Origin: Siminovitchia acidinfaciens
GTDB taxonomy: Bacteria > Bacillota > Bacilli > Bacillales > Bacillaceae_C
Length of the DNA: 64,000 bases
Reading direction: 5' to 3'
Assembly: GCF_003605385.1 (NCBI RefSeq)
Contig: NZ_QYTV02000007.1
Span: 1-64,000, forward strand
This document shows positions 1-8,100 of the stretch, piece by piece (positions within the stretch are counted from its first letter, which is position 1; each line of letters starts with the position of its first letter). Made by a program: the position numbers and the translations under genes. The notes under the pieces were generated by a model. That model was not told where the DNA came from, did not search any database, and saw nothing but the letters and a program-made list of their open reading frames with translations.

Positions 1-458
1 AGTGACGTCCCCTTGAGCAGTTCGATTGCATTGTTTCCAAATCCCGGAAGCATCAGGCGAAACGCCTGTGGCAGGATGACAAGTCTCATGCGCTGCCAGC
101 GGGTCATGTTCAGTGCAATGCCCGCTTCCGTCTGTCCACCGGGCACCGACAGGATCGCTCCTCGGACAATCTCCGAGGCGTAGGCCCCATAGTTCAGGCT
201 TAAAGCCAGGACACCTGCGGCAAACGGGGACAGTTCCACTCCGAAAGCCGGAAGTGCAAAGAAGAAGAAAAACATCTGCACTAGCAGGGACGTTCCCCTG
301 AACAGCTCCACCAAGGCGCCCATCAAGAAACGCACAATCCAAAAGCGCGACACCCGGCCAAGCCCGGCGATAAATGCAAATAGAAAAGCGAAAACTGAGG
401 ACAGCAGGAGAACCTTAATCGTTATACCTGCTCCTCGCAATAACTCTGGCAAAAACAT
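1..458 (-). CDS. ehuC: Ectoine/hydroxyectoine ABC transporter permease EhuC (3' part beyond window)
   Basis: Membrane permease of a polar amino-acid-type (HisM family) importer. Reading the minus strand from an ATG at 458 gives about 152 residues before the window edge. They contain hydrophobic helices and the family segment RGTSLLVQMFFFFFALP, followed by NYGAYASEIVRGAILSVPGG and the EAA-type cytoplasmic loop that contacts the ATPase. It follows ehuB by about 95 bases, so it belongs to the same import operon; ehuD and ehuA would be expected outside the window. The start is uncertain: the ATG has no close ribosome binding site. The frame stays open upstream through TTG and ATT codons, and a GGGGG stretch sits 9 bases before that ATT. 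The assignment to ectoine rests mainly on the neighbours (ehuB, eutB, doeA). Confidence 0.82.
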   Translation of the reverse strand, partial: MFLPELLRGAGITIKVLLLSSVFAFLFAFIAGLGRVSRFWIVRFLMGALVELFRGTSLLVQMFFFFFALPAFGVELSPFAAGVLALSLNYGAYASEIVRGAILSVPGGQTEAGIALNMTRWQRMRLVILPQAFRLMLPGFGNNAIELLKGTS

Positions 459-553
459 TATATAAGTATCAATTGCTAACAACCCCCTTGCATCCAGCTG
501 TATTAATCAGGAAGGCAGAGTCCTATTACAGCACCCCGCCTAAATTGATTGTT

Positions 554-1453
554 TTATTTTGCACAACGATCTTCAGTCGTCACATCATCCGGAAGGTTGT
601 CCTCTCCAAATCCGAACTCTTCAAAGATTTCAAGGATCTTCCCTGAATCGATCAGCTTTTTCAGTTCAGCGTTATATGCTTCCCTCAGTTCGTTATCCTC
701 TTTTCTAAAGACAGCAGCCCCGTAGCTCATGACACTTTCCCCGCCAATTTCAGGTTGCGTGAACGGCTTGGCCTCTTCCACTTTGGAGTGGTCCGCTGAT
801 GCAACTGCCTCGCGAATCGACGCTTCTGTCATGACCGTTGCGTCCACACGGCCTGAGCTGACCGCAGCGATATTGGAGGAGATACTGTCGGCTGTTTCAA
901 TCTGGTTGTCCTTGACGCCAAGTTCTTTCAGGAATTCATTCTGGTTTGCCCCCGCCATGATGGATACCTTCACATCCGGATTTTTCGCAATGTCTTCGTA
1001 GCTGTGCAAATTCTTCGGATTTCCTTTTTGCACGGCCATGCCTTCTCCATAGCGAATTTCCACATCGCCAAACGCCGCTTCCGCACAGCGCTCCGGACGG
1101 ATATCCATGCCAGCGGTGACCACATCAAAGCGTTCCGCTTGCAATGCCGGGATTAAGGACCCGAATTCTGTCACTTCCCCTTCGACCACGTCAATGCTCA
1201 TTTCCTTGAAAACCGCTTTGGTGATTTCCGGCGCAACCCCAGTCACTTCGCCGTCTGATGTTTTATAGCCGTAGGGTTTTTCATTCGCCACGCCGAGCTT
1301 CACTTTGCCCACTTCCTTCAGACGCTCAAGTGTGGAACCTTCCGATTTCGAATCTTTACCGCTATCTCCTGCGCCTGCGTTTTCACTGCTGTTCCCACAG
1401 GCGCCTAGCAAAATCAATAAACTAGCAATTAAAATTAATGACCACTTCTTCAT
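554..1453 (-). CDS. ehuB: Ectoine/hydroxyectoine-binding lipoprotein EhuB
   Basis: Extracellular solute-binding lipoprotein of an ABC importer, 299 residues, type 3 periplasmic-binding fold. The N-terminus is a lipoprotein signal (MKKWSLILIASLLILLGAC) with lipobox LGAC, so Cys19 should be lipidated and membrane-anchored. Ligand-site segments typical of EhuB are visible: ANEKPYGY near residue 57 and AGMDIRPERC near residue 114. It is first in the ehuB-ehuC transcription order and lies downstream of the pucR-type gene. Upstream are a palindrome (1536-1551) and an element shared with the eutB promoter (1598-1633), so it probably has its own regulated promoter. A general amino-acid-binding protein is the alternative; the eutB/doeA context makes ectoines the better call. 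Confidence 0.85.
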   Translation of the reverse strand: MKKWSLILIASLLILLGACGNSSENAGAGDSGKDSKSEGSTLERLKEVGKVKLGVANEKPYGYKTSDGEVTGVAPEITKAVFKEMSIDVVEGEVTEFGSLIPALQAERFDVVTAGMDIRPERCAEAAFGDVEIRYGEGMAVQKGNPKNLHSYEDIAKNPDVKVSIMAGANQNEFLKELGVKDNQIETADSISSNIAAVSSGRVDATVMTEASIREAVASADHSKVEEAKPFTQPEIGGESVMSYGAAVFRKEDNELREAYNAELKKLIDSGKILEIFEEFGFGEDNLPDDVTTEDRCAK

Positions 1454-1535
1454 TTCGTAAAAACCTCCATAAATTTTTTCGTAGACTTTGATACAGGCCG
1501 TCCCTAAAAAACCTCTCCTTTCAGGCGGTTAAGGT

Positions 1536-1551
1536 ATGTAAGTGCTTACAT
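1536..1551. promoter_or_regulatory. Palindrome upstream of ehuB, cre-like
   Basis: ATGTAAG-TG-CTTACAT, a perfect 7-bp inverted repeat around TG, about 85 bases before the ehuB start. It matches the CcpA cre consensus (WTGNAANCGNWNNCW) except that the central CG is TG. It may be a catabolite-repression site or the operator of another dimeric repressor. Confidence 0.45.
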
Positions 1552-1597
1552 TTGAATTTATTATAATTATTCAGTAAGTAAAAAACATTATTGAAAC

Positions 1598-1633
1598 TGT
1601 ATGAACTTTTTTAAACTATTTTTATACAATTTG
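1598..1633 (-). promoter_or_regulatory. Element shared with the eutB upstream region
   Basis: Starts TGTATGAACTTTTTTAAACT and ends ATACAATTTG. An almost collinear copy lies at 4769-4803 upstream of eutB. It is likely the operator and/or promoter recognised by the PucR-type regulator encoded between the two genes. Both copies lie in the same orientation relative to the genes they precede. Confidence 0.5.
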
Positions 1634-1739
1634 ATTAACCCGTTATCTTTTTCCGCTTGTTTGGAAACATAGCCTGTATTTGATTGCCATTACACAAGTT
1701 CCGTTGGTTGTAAGGGAAATAGATTAGTGACTAAAAATA

Positions 1740-1769
1740 AAAAATGAACCAGATATCTGGCTCATTTTT
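1740..1769 (-). terminator. Rho-independent terminator of the pucR-type gene
   Basis: Inverted repeat AAAATGA..CCAGATATCTGG..TCATTTT directly after the stop codon at 1777. On the minus strand it is followed by a T-rich run. Confidence 0.8.
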
Positions 1770-1776
1770 CGTAGTT

Positions 1777-3477
1777 TTATATGATTTGTTGATCAGCGCG
1801 ATTCCGGTTTCCGCTGCTCATCCAAATTTTTATACTGAAATCCAGTAAAAATACATCATCCGGGTTCGTTAATGATAGATTGGTCAATGATTCAATCTTC
1901 CTTAGCCTATATAACAAAGATTGTCGATGCAGGTTAAGTACACGGGCAGCCTGGCTCACATTACCGGCATTTTCATTATAAGCAATAAAGGTGTTAATCA
2001 AATCCATTTCCCTTTTCTCATCATATTCGATCAAAGGGGAAATAGTCGACATCGTGATTTCCTGAACTTCTTCATTTTGGGACAAATTTAATATGAGCCG
2101 GCTGATTTTTGTATTGTCGAAGTGGTAGCGCTTTCCAATTCCTTTTTGCTTTCTGCCCACTTTCAAAGCGGAAACGGCTTTATTGTAGCTTTTATAAAAG
2201 GACATGATCCCTTCCTGGTGTTTACCTATACCCCACGAAACGACGACACCCGGAAGAAGCTTGTTCAATCTTCGGTCGACTAAATCAAGAAACTGATTGA
2301 TCGTCCCGTTGGCATTGGACTGCGCAGGAGTCTCACTCGTTTGTAAAAAAACGATCATCTTGTCATCTTCCTGGGCATACATCACTTGACGGTGGATGGA
2401 CTGGGCAGCATCGTATAATTCCATTTCTATATATGCCATCATATTTTCAAGCCAGGATTTCTTTGTCTGATTATTATTATTATTTGCTTCCTGGTAAAAA
2501 AGCGATTCCAAGTTTTCAGGATAGCCGATCAGGCACTCATAGGGCAAATCTATTTCCAGACCCAAATCTTGGGCCTCCTCTTTTATCCTCTGTTCGGGAA
2601 TTTCTTCTTCATTCGTCAAACTCAGGACAAATTCTTTTTGCAGCATATTTTTATTTTCAGCTAGGGCATTCTCACTTGTCAGCCACAATGCGCAAACCAT
2701 GACAGCCTGTTCAATAAGATTGGCCTCCCGTAATTTCATCTTATAGGAGAGCGGCGTCACAATGAAAAAATCACCTTGGTTTTGTTCACTAGACTGTATT
2801 TTCATATGAAAAAGCTGTGAATCTTTCGATTCCCCACGCTTCATTTTGGAAAAAATCGGATGATGGGATTCTTCCTCATCCTCGCTTTTTTTCATGTCGT
2901 TCCACATTCGCCAGACATCCCTTATATGAGCGGACCCCCCCGCCACATTTCCTCTGTTATTCATGATGAGGACCGGCAGACCGAGCTCTTTTTCAATGAC
3001 GGAAACGATAGATGAAAAAGGCTTTTTTGTTAAAAACATCTCTATTAATTCTTGCTGCAACTCTTTCAGCCTGATCAGTTCATCCTGCTGCAGCTTATTG
3101 ATAGCACTCGTCACCTCATGAATAATATCGGCAAACCGAATTTCCCACGGCAAATCCAAGATGACAAATTGATTCTCTTCTGCAAAATCAACAATCTCTT
3201 CCGGAATCCGGTATATGTAATGGCCCGTGGCGATTGCAAGCACGGAAGCACCGGATTCATAGACATCTTTTACAAATTCAAAAAATAAATGCGGATCCGT
3301 GTAGCAGCCGATTCCTGTACTTAGGACCAATTCATTTTCCCGGACGAAGTTTTCAACAGGACTCTCAATGACCGATACCCACTCAACCGATTTTTTTCTG
3401 AGTTCATTTTTTCCTGTGACAATTTTAGCAGTTTCAAAAATAGGGAACTTAAGAACATCCATCAAAGACAAGTTCAA
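1777..3477 (-). CDS. PucR-family transcriptional regulator (probable ectoine regulator)
   Basis: About 566 residues. The first ~130 form the PucR N-terminal ligand-type domain (SVEWVSVIESPVENFVREN, then ELVLSTGIGC). The last ~60 form the C-terminal PucR helix-turn-helix (NVSQAARVLNLHRQSLLYRL), a family that usually activates catabolic genes when its inducer is present. The gene follows eutB by about 20 bases and precedes ehuB, so its position fits control of ectoine uptake and breakdown. A GTG at 3486 keeps the same frame, but it lies directly against the AGGGGTGG ribosome binding site; the TTG at 3477 has proper spacing and is preferred. Its role is inferred from position; EnuR (MocR/GntR type) does this job in many Proteobacteria. 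Confidence 0.8.
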   Translation of the reverse strand: MNLSLMDVLKFPIFETAKIVTGKNELRKKSVEWVSVIESPVENFVRENELVLSTGIGCYTDPHLFFEFVKDVYESGASVLAIATGHYIYRIPEEIVDFAEENQFVILDLPWEIRFADIIHEVTSAINKLQQDELIRLKELQQELIEMFLTKKPFSSIVSVIEKELGLPVLIMNNRGNVAGGSAHIRDVWRMWNDMKKSEDEEESHHPIFSKMKRGESKDSQLFHMKIQSSEQNQGDFFIVTPLSYKMKLREANLIEQAVMVCALWLTSENALAENKNMLQKEFVLSLTNEEEIPEQRIKEEAQDLGLEIDLPYECLIGYPENLESLFYQEANNNNNQTKKSWLENMMAYIEMELYDAAQSIHRQVMYAQEDDKMIVFLQTSETPAQSNANGTINQFLDLVDRRLNKLLPGVVVSWGIGKHQEGIMSFYKSYNKAVSALKVGRKQKGIGKRYHFDNTKISRLILNLSQNEEVQEITMSTISPLIEYDEKREMDLINTFIAYNENAGNVSQAARVLNLHRQSLLYRLRKIESLTNLSLTNPDDVFLLDFSIKIWMSSGNRNRADQQII

Positions 3478-3498
3478 TCCATCCACCCCTGTCTATTG

Positions 3499-4512
3499 TT
3501 ATTTCTGCGGTTTAAATTCGTACTCTTGTATTACCTTTGAAATGACAGAGAGATCAACATTGTTCCCCGTGATGATTGTGCCTATTTTGGGAAACTCGGA
3601 TTTCAGCTTCTTCTGTAAAATAGCTGCAATTCCTGTAGCCGCTGCCCCTTCGACAATCATCCGGTGTTCACTCGCAACGAACCCCATAGCTTTGGCAATC
3701 TCTTCCTCCGAGACAAGGATCAGCTCATCGGCATATTGTTTAACGCTTTCAAATGTGTATCGATTGTCCAATCCGATGCCGCCGAGCAGACTGTCAGCAA
3801 GCGTGGGCTGCTCCTCTAGGACAACTGGCTTGCCTGCTTGGATGCTTTCATACATAACAGGTGAACGCTCCATCGAAACGCCAACCACTTGAATGTCCGG
3901 GTTGTATGCCTTCAATGCTAATGCAACGCCTGCAAACAATCCCCCGCCGGATAACGGGATGATAACAGCTTCAAGATCCGGTACTTCTTCGACCATTTCC
4001 AAGCCGATCGTCCCCTGGCCAGCAATAATATCTGGGTCGTCGAAAGGCTTAACCACCGTCAAGCCATACTTTTCTTCCAGCTCATAGCAAAATTTCCCCG
4101 CATCATCCTGACTGTCTCCGACAATTTCAATATGGGCGCCTGCCCTGCGGATGGCATCCACTTTTGCTTTTGGCACCCTGCGCGAAATACATACAGTCGC
4201 ATCAATACCGAGTTTTTTAGCCACATAAGCAACAGCAAGTCCATGATTCCCCGTGGAAAACGTGGCCACTCCCCGCTTTTTTTCTTCATCCGATAACTTT
4301 AAAATTTTATTTGCAGCCCCTCTGACTTTAAAGGCACCGATTTCATGGTAATTTTCTAGTTTTAGATAAACTTGTGAAGATGAACGTTCTGACAAAGGAA
4401 TAGAATGGAATAATGGGGTGGGTTTTACGATTTGATATACCCTTTTTCTTGCTTCAAAAACTTTTTGGAAAGATAGACCATCGACTTTTGAAAAATGCTG
4501 CACTTTATCCAT
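3499..4512 (-). CDS. eutB: Hydroxyectoine utilization dehydratase EutB (threonine dehydratase family)
   Basis: PLP-dependent fold-type II enzyme of 337 residues, cytosolic. The PLP lysine lies in EIGAFKVRGAANK (about residue 53) and the phosphate-binding glycine loop is LSGGGLFAG. EutB is thought to remove water and ammonia from the hydroxylated diaminobutyrate intermediate in hydroxyectoine breakdown. The C-terminal ACT domain of biosynthetic threonine dehydratase is absent, which fits a catabolic enzyme. The ATG at 4512 has a good ribosome binding site (AGGGGGAATTGCT); an upstream in-frame start would add eight residues and lacks one. A cre-like site and the shared ectoine element lie upstream. 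A generic threonine/serine dehydratase is the alternative if the doeA neighbour is ignored. Confidence 0.8.
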   Translation of the reverse strand: MDKVQHFSKVDGLSFQKVFEARKRVYQIVKPTPLFHSIPLSERSSSQVYLKLENYHEIGAFKVRGAANKILKLSDEEKKRGVATFSTGNHGLAVAYVAKKLGIDATVCISRRVPKAKVDAIRRAGAHIEIVGDSQDDAGKFCYELEEKYGLTVVKPFDDPDIIAGQGTIGLEMVEEVPDLEAVIIPLSGGGLFAGVALALKAYNPDIQVVGVSMERSPVMYESIQAGKPVVLEEQPTLADSLLGGIGLDNRYTFESVKQYADELILVSEEEIAKAMGFVASEHRMIVEGAAATGIAAILQKKLKSEFPKIGTIITGNNVDLSVISKVIQEYEFKPQK

Positions 4513-4537
4513 AGCAATTCCCCCTTGAACGCCCAAA

Positions 4538-4552
4538 TTGAAAGCGCTATTT
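4538..4552. promoter_or_regulatory. cre-like site upstream of eutB
   Basis: TTGAAAGCGCTATTT matches WTGNAANCGNWNNCW at all but the next-to-last position. It lies 26-40 bases before the eutB start, where CcpA binding would block transcription. Confidence 0.5.
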
Positions 4553-4768
4553 TAATAGTATCATATTTCCCCTTTAATTTTTTCAATGATAAGGAAGATG
4601 TCTATCTTTTTAATTACAAAAAGACAGAAAAATAACTGTCTCGCCAAACCACTTTCCTAACTCAATATAGGATTTAAATAGTTCTGTTTTGCCGGCTTGG
4701 AAAAGTTCGAGTAAAAAAATATTCCCAATCATTATATTTATCGAAAGACCATCAAACAATTATCATAT

Positions 4769-4803
4769 TGTACGAACTTTAATAAACTAGGCTATACAAA
4801 TTG
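4769..4803 (-). promoter_or_regulatory. Element shared with the ehuB upstream region
   Basis: Starts TGTACGAACTTTAATAAACT and ends ATACAAATTG. It is the partner of the element at 1598-1633 and lies about 257 bases before eutB. The rest of 4513-4903 holds only the cre-like site and the doeA terminator. Confidence 0.5.
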
Positions 4804-4856
4804 TATGAGAAATAGCAGATCGGTTGAATGAAAAAGGTTTAAAACTGCAGCATGCA

Positions 4857-4888
4857 AAACAGGCATAGGAAACATCCTACGCCTGTTT
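4857..4888 (-). terminator. Terminator after doeA
   Basis: Stem AAACAGGCATAGGA / TCCTACGCCTGTTT around AACA, just past the doeA stop. The T-run is short, so it may be only a partial terminator. Confidence 0.6.
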
Positions 4889-4903
4889 CATTTAATACTT
4901 TTT

Positions 4904-6094
4904 TCAATAAACAAGACTTTCTTTAACGAAAAGCTTTCGTTCCACATTGGCTAATATCTCAATTCCCGTTTCCGTCACAACAAAGGATTCACTAATTTCA
5001 ATTCCATAATCATCTAACCAGATTCCGGGTATCATATGGAACGTCATATTGGGCTGAATGATGGTTTTATCTCCTGGTCTAAGGCTGGCCGTATGCTCGC
5101 CCCAATCGGGCGGATAATTCAGCCCTATGGAATAACCAATTCGAGATTCTTTTTCAAATCCTCGTTTTTTAATGGATTCACGCCAAACCATCTCTACTTC
5201 TTCGCAAGTCACCCCAGGTTTAACTGCAGCCAACGCTTCATTTATCCCTTCAATTACAACTTCAGCTAAAGTTTCCATCTCTTTGGTTGGTTTTCCAATA
5301 ACTAAGGTCCTCGCTAAAGGGGAATGGTACCGGTTATGACAACCTGCCAATTCAAGAATTACCGGATCCCCTTCATTGAATTTTTCATCGGTCCAGGTCA
5401 AGTGGCAAGCGGATGTTTTATTCCCGGATGGGAGTAACGGAGGAAAAGCCGGGTAGTCCCCGCCATACTGCTCTGTACCGCTAATTTGCGACTGATAAAT
5501 ATCCGCTACCACATCACACTTTCTGACACCCGCATTGATTTTTTCGATGGCCGCATTCATCGTATGGCTAATAATGTTTGCTGCACGCCTTATATACTCA
5601 ATTTCCTGTTCGGATTTAATGATCCGAATCCAGTTAATTAAATTTGTTGCATTTTTGAACGTTGCATTCGGCAAATTGTTAGTTAAGATTATGTAGTTCT
5701 GGCCAGTGAAGAAATAAGCATCATATTCCATGGCAATCGTCCGATTAGATTGATTTTTTTCCATTAAAAGATCAGTTACAAAGTCCATCGGATGTTTAAT
5801 CGTTGATTGTACATAGTCATCAGAATAAGAAATGATATTATGATTTTTTAACCAGGTGGTATAACGGGCGGCACTTTCATCAATTCCGCGGCCTACCCAA
5901 ATGGGCTCACTTTCATCGATAATGACAATAAGCAGCTGATGCGTATAATACGACCAGGCATTATAGCCGCTCAAATAATTGATATTTGCAGGATCAGTCA
6001 CTAAAAGAACATCGATTCCTTCATCTCCCATTTTTTCTTTAGTTTTTTGCAGCCTGCTTTTGTATTCTGATAAAGTGAAAATAGACAATAACAT
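4904..6094 (-). CDS. doeA: Ectoine hydrolase DoeA (M24 creatinase-like fold)
   Basis: Cytosolic 396-residue protein of the M24/creatinase family that opens the ectoine ring to N-acetyl-diaminobutyrate. The N-terminal creatinase-like domain has the DoeA-type segment LVTDPANINYLSGYNAWSYY (about residue 30) and EPIWVGRGIDES; the pita-bread catalytic domain follows. The aspartate ligands of true M24 aminopeptidases are not evident around LELAGCHNRYHSP, which fits a metal-independent hydrolase like creatinase. GGAAGGA sits very close to the first ATG, so a TTG two codons later may be the real start. The gene has its own terminator and precedes eutB in transcription order. DoeB, which would remove the acetyl group, is not in the window. 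Confidence 0.85.
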   Translation of the reverse strand: MLLSIFTLSEYKSRLQKTKEKMGDEGIDVLLVTDPANINYLSGYNAWSYYTHQLLIVIIDESEPIWVGRGIDESAARYTTWLKNHNIISYSDDYVQSTIKHPMDFVTDLLMEKNQSNRTIAMEYDAYFFTGQNYIILTNNLPNATFKNATNLINWIRIIKSEQEIEYIRRAANIISHTMNAAIEKINAGVRKCDVVADIYQSQISGTEQYGGDYPAFPPLLPSGNKTSACHLTWTDEKFNEGDPVILELAGCHNRYHSPLARTLVIGKPTKEMETLAEVVIEGINEALAAVKPGVTCEEVEMVWRESIKKRGFEKESRIGYSIGLNYPPDWGEHTASLRPGDKTIIQPNMTFHMIPGIWLDDYGIEISESFVVTETGIEILANVERKLFVKESLVY

Positions 6095-6257
6095 TCCTTC
6101 CTTTCGTTATATGATGTTGTAAGCATTGTTCAATTGTGTAATATAATTATCCTGACTATTCTATATTTTTTCAATAGAAAAATAAATACACTGTTAATTT
6201 TTAATTCGGGAGTAAAAGGATATTTTGTCAAATACTTTATTCATAATAAAAATCAAA

Positions 6258-6300
6258 AGGCGTTTATCCTTTCAATTGAAAGTAAATAAACGCCTAAAAA
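6258..6300 (-). terminator. Terminator after the IlvD/Edd dehydratase gene
   Basis: AGGCGTTTA / TAAACGCCT stem with an inner CTTTCAATTGAAAG palindrome. U-rich tract on the minus strand. Confidence 0.7.
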
Positions 6301-6378
6301 ACATGATTTTATTAAAAGGAGGCTTTATTGGGGGGATATATTTAAATATCAATAGACAATTAAGATGCTTTAACTACC

Positions 6379-8070
6379 CTAACGAGAACGGACTGCAGGA
6401 TCGATTAGAAAGTCAAAATCAACTCCAGTGTCTGCTTGGGTAACATGCTGATGATAAAGCCAATCATAACCCCTTGAAGGACTTTTTGCTTTTTGCAAGT
6501 TTTTCCTTCTTTTATCCAATTCCTTAGCATCCACCAAAAGCTCAAGTCTCCCCTTAATTGCATCAAGTTCTATTATATCTCCATCTTGAACAAGTGCCAG
6601 CGGACCGCCTTCAGCGGATTCAGGTGTAACATGCAGGACAACTGCCCCATCTGCAGTACCACTCATCCGGCCGTCGGAAATCCGGACCATATTCCGAACA
6701 CCGCTTTCCCACAGTTTTTTAGGAATCGGAACTTTGGCGCTTTCCGGCATTCCAGGTCCTCCTTTAGGTCCCATCCCTCTTAATATAATCACACTTTCTG
6801 GGCCAACAGGAAGATTTGGATCGTTAATCCTCTTCTCCATATCTTCTATCCCCTCAAATACAGTAGCCGGTCCGCGGTGAGTCCAAAATTCTTTGGGTAC
6901 AGCCGAACGTTTAAATACAGCTCCGCCTGGGGCCAGTGAACCTTTTAGAATGGCAAGCCCGCCATCTGGATTGATCGGATTGTCCAGAGTTCGGAGGACT
7001 GGGGAATCGGTGCTTTCCGTACGACCGATAATCTTTGACCATGTTTCCCCTGTTACAACACGACTTTCCAAATGGAGTAAAGTTGCAAGCCGCTTAAACA
7101 AGGCAGGGACTCCGCCTGCCTGGCTAAAATCATGGAGTGAATAAGGGCCTGATGGGCTGACTGCTACCAAGTGAGGCGTTGTTTCACTCCAGAGCCTGAA
7201 CCGGTCAATTCCAATCCGTAATCCTGCCCGCCCTGCGATTGCTTCTAAATGAATTACGGCGTTTGTTGAGCCTCCTAATGCACAAACAGTACGGAAAGCA
7301 TTTTCCAGCGATTCCAAGGTTACAATTTGATCTGGTGTGCGTTTTTCTTTAATCATCTCTACTGCCATCCGACCCGTTTTTTTTGCAGCAAGTTCCCTCT
7401 CTTTACTTTGAGATGGGAAGAAGGATGTTCCCGGTAATGCCAGCCCTAATGCTTCCATTAGAGCAGACATCGTAGAAGCAGTACCCATGACATTACATGT
7501 ACCAGGCCCTGGAATGAGCTTGCTCAAATATTCCTCCCAACCTTTATCGTTTATTTCTCCCTTTTGCCGTTCTTCTTTTTTACCCCAGAGACTATGAATG
7601 GTCATCTCTTCCCCCTTATAGATAGAAAGCGCTCGGGGGCCGGCTGAAAGAGATATAGCTGGCTTGCCTGCACTAATTGCTCCCATTATCTGTGCAGGTA
7701 CCGTTTTATCGCACCCATTGAGTAATACGACTCCATCAACAGGACTTCTTTTAATCATTTCTTCAACGTCCATAGCCATTAAATTACGCAATAAAAGGGA
7801 TGAAGGATAATTGATTTGTTCATGGATAGAAATGGTGGGAATCTCTACTGGGAGTCCCCCAGCTTCCATGATCCCTTCTCTTACACTTTTTGCAATTTGA
7901 TCTAAATTAAGATTACAAGGATTCATCTCGCTCCAGCTATTGAATATTCCAACTACTGGACGTTCTTTCAGATCTTTTTCAGAAAAACCGGCTCCCTGCA
8001 TAAATGCCCGGGCTATAGAGCTTTCAATATGGTTGGATCTTAAGTAGTCTCCATCTATTCTGGAAGGCAT
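6379..8070 (-). CDS. IlvD/Edd-family dehydratase, probably sugar-acid dehydratase
   Basis: 563 residues, the usual length for the dihydroxy-acid/phosphogluconate/aldonate dehydratase family, which removes water from vicinal diols using an Fe-S cluster. The family cysteines are present in EMNPCNLNLDQIA (about residue 52), LLNGCDKTVPAQ (about 119) and GPGTCNVMGTASTM (about 192). Late signatures such as GGPGMPE and SDGRMSG are intact. It follows gntP by about 30 bases, so a sugar acid brought in by the permease (gluconate, xylonate, arabinonate or galactonate) is the likely substrate rather than a branched-chain amino acid precursor. No kinase, aldolase or other pathway enzyme lies next to it, so the exact substrate is unknown. 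Confidence 0.8.
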   Translation of the reverse strand: MPSRIDGDYLRSNHIESSIARAFMQGAGFSEKDLKERPVVGIFNSWSEMNPCNLNLDQIAKSVREGIMEAGGLPVEIPTISIHEQINYPSSLLLRNLMAMDVEEMIKRSPVDGVVLLNGCDKTVPAQIMGAISAGKPAISLSAGPRALSIYKGEEMTIHSLWGKKEERQKGEINDKGWEEYLSKLIPGPGTCNVMGTASTMSALMEALGLALPGTSFFPSQSKERELAAKKTGRMAVEMIKEKRTPDQIVTLESLENAFRTVCALGGSTNAVIHLEAIAGRAGLRIGIDRFRLWSETTPHLVAVSPSGPYSLHDFSQAGGVPALFKRLATLLHLESRVVTGETWSKIIGRTESTDSPVLRTLDNPINPDGGLAILKGSLAPGGAVFKRSAVPKEFWTHRGPATVFEGIEDMEKRINDPNLPVGPESVIILRGMGPKGGPGMPESAKVPIPKKLWESGVRNMVRISDGRMSGTADGAVVLHVTPESAEGGPLALVQDGDIIELDAIKGRLELLVDAKELDKRRKNLQKAKSPSRGYDWLYHQHVTQADTGVDFDFLIDPAVRSR

Positions 8071-8100
8071 ACATCATTCTCCTTTATCTGGTATAAACTG

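Noticed and set aside
3368-3892. 174-codon plus-strand open frame across pucR and eutB
   Set aside because: Antisense to two well-supported genes, no ribosome binding site or recognisable domain.
6379-8070. Biosynthetic IlvD (branched-chain amino acids)
   Set aside because: It is coupled to a GntP permease and no other ilv gene is nearby; a sugar-acid role fits better.
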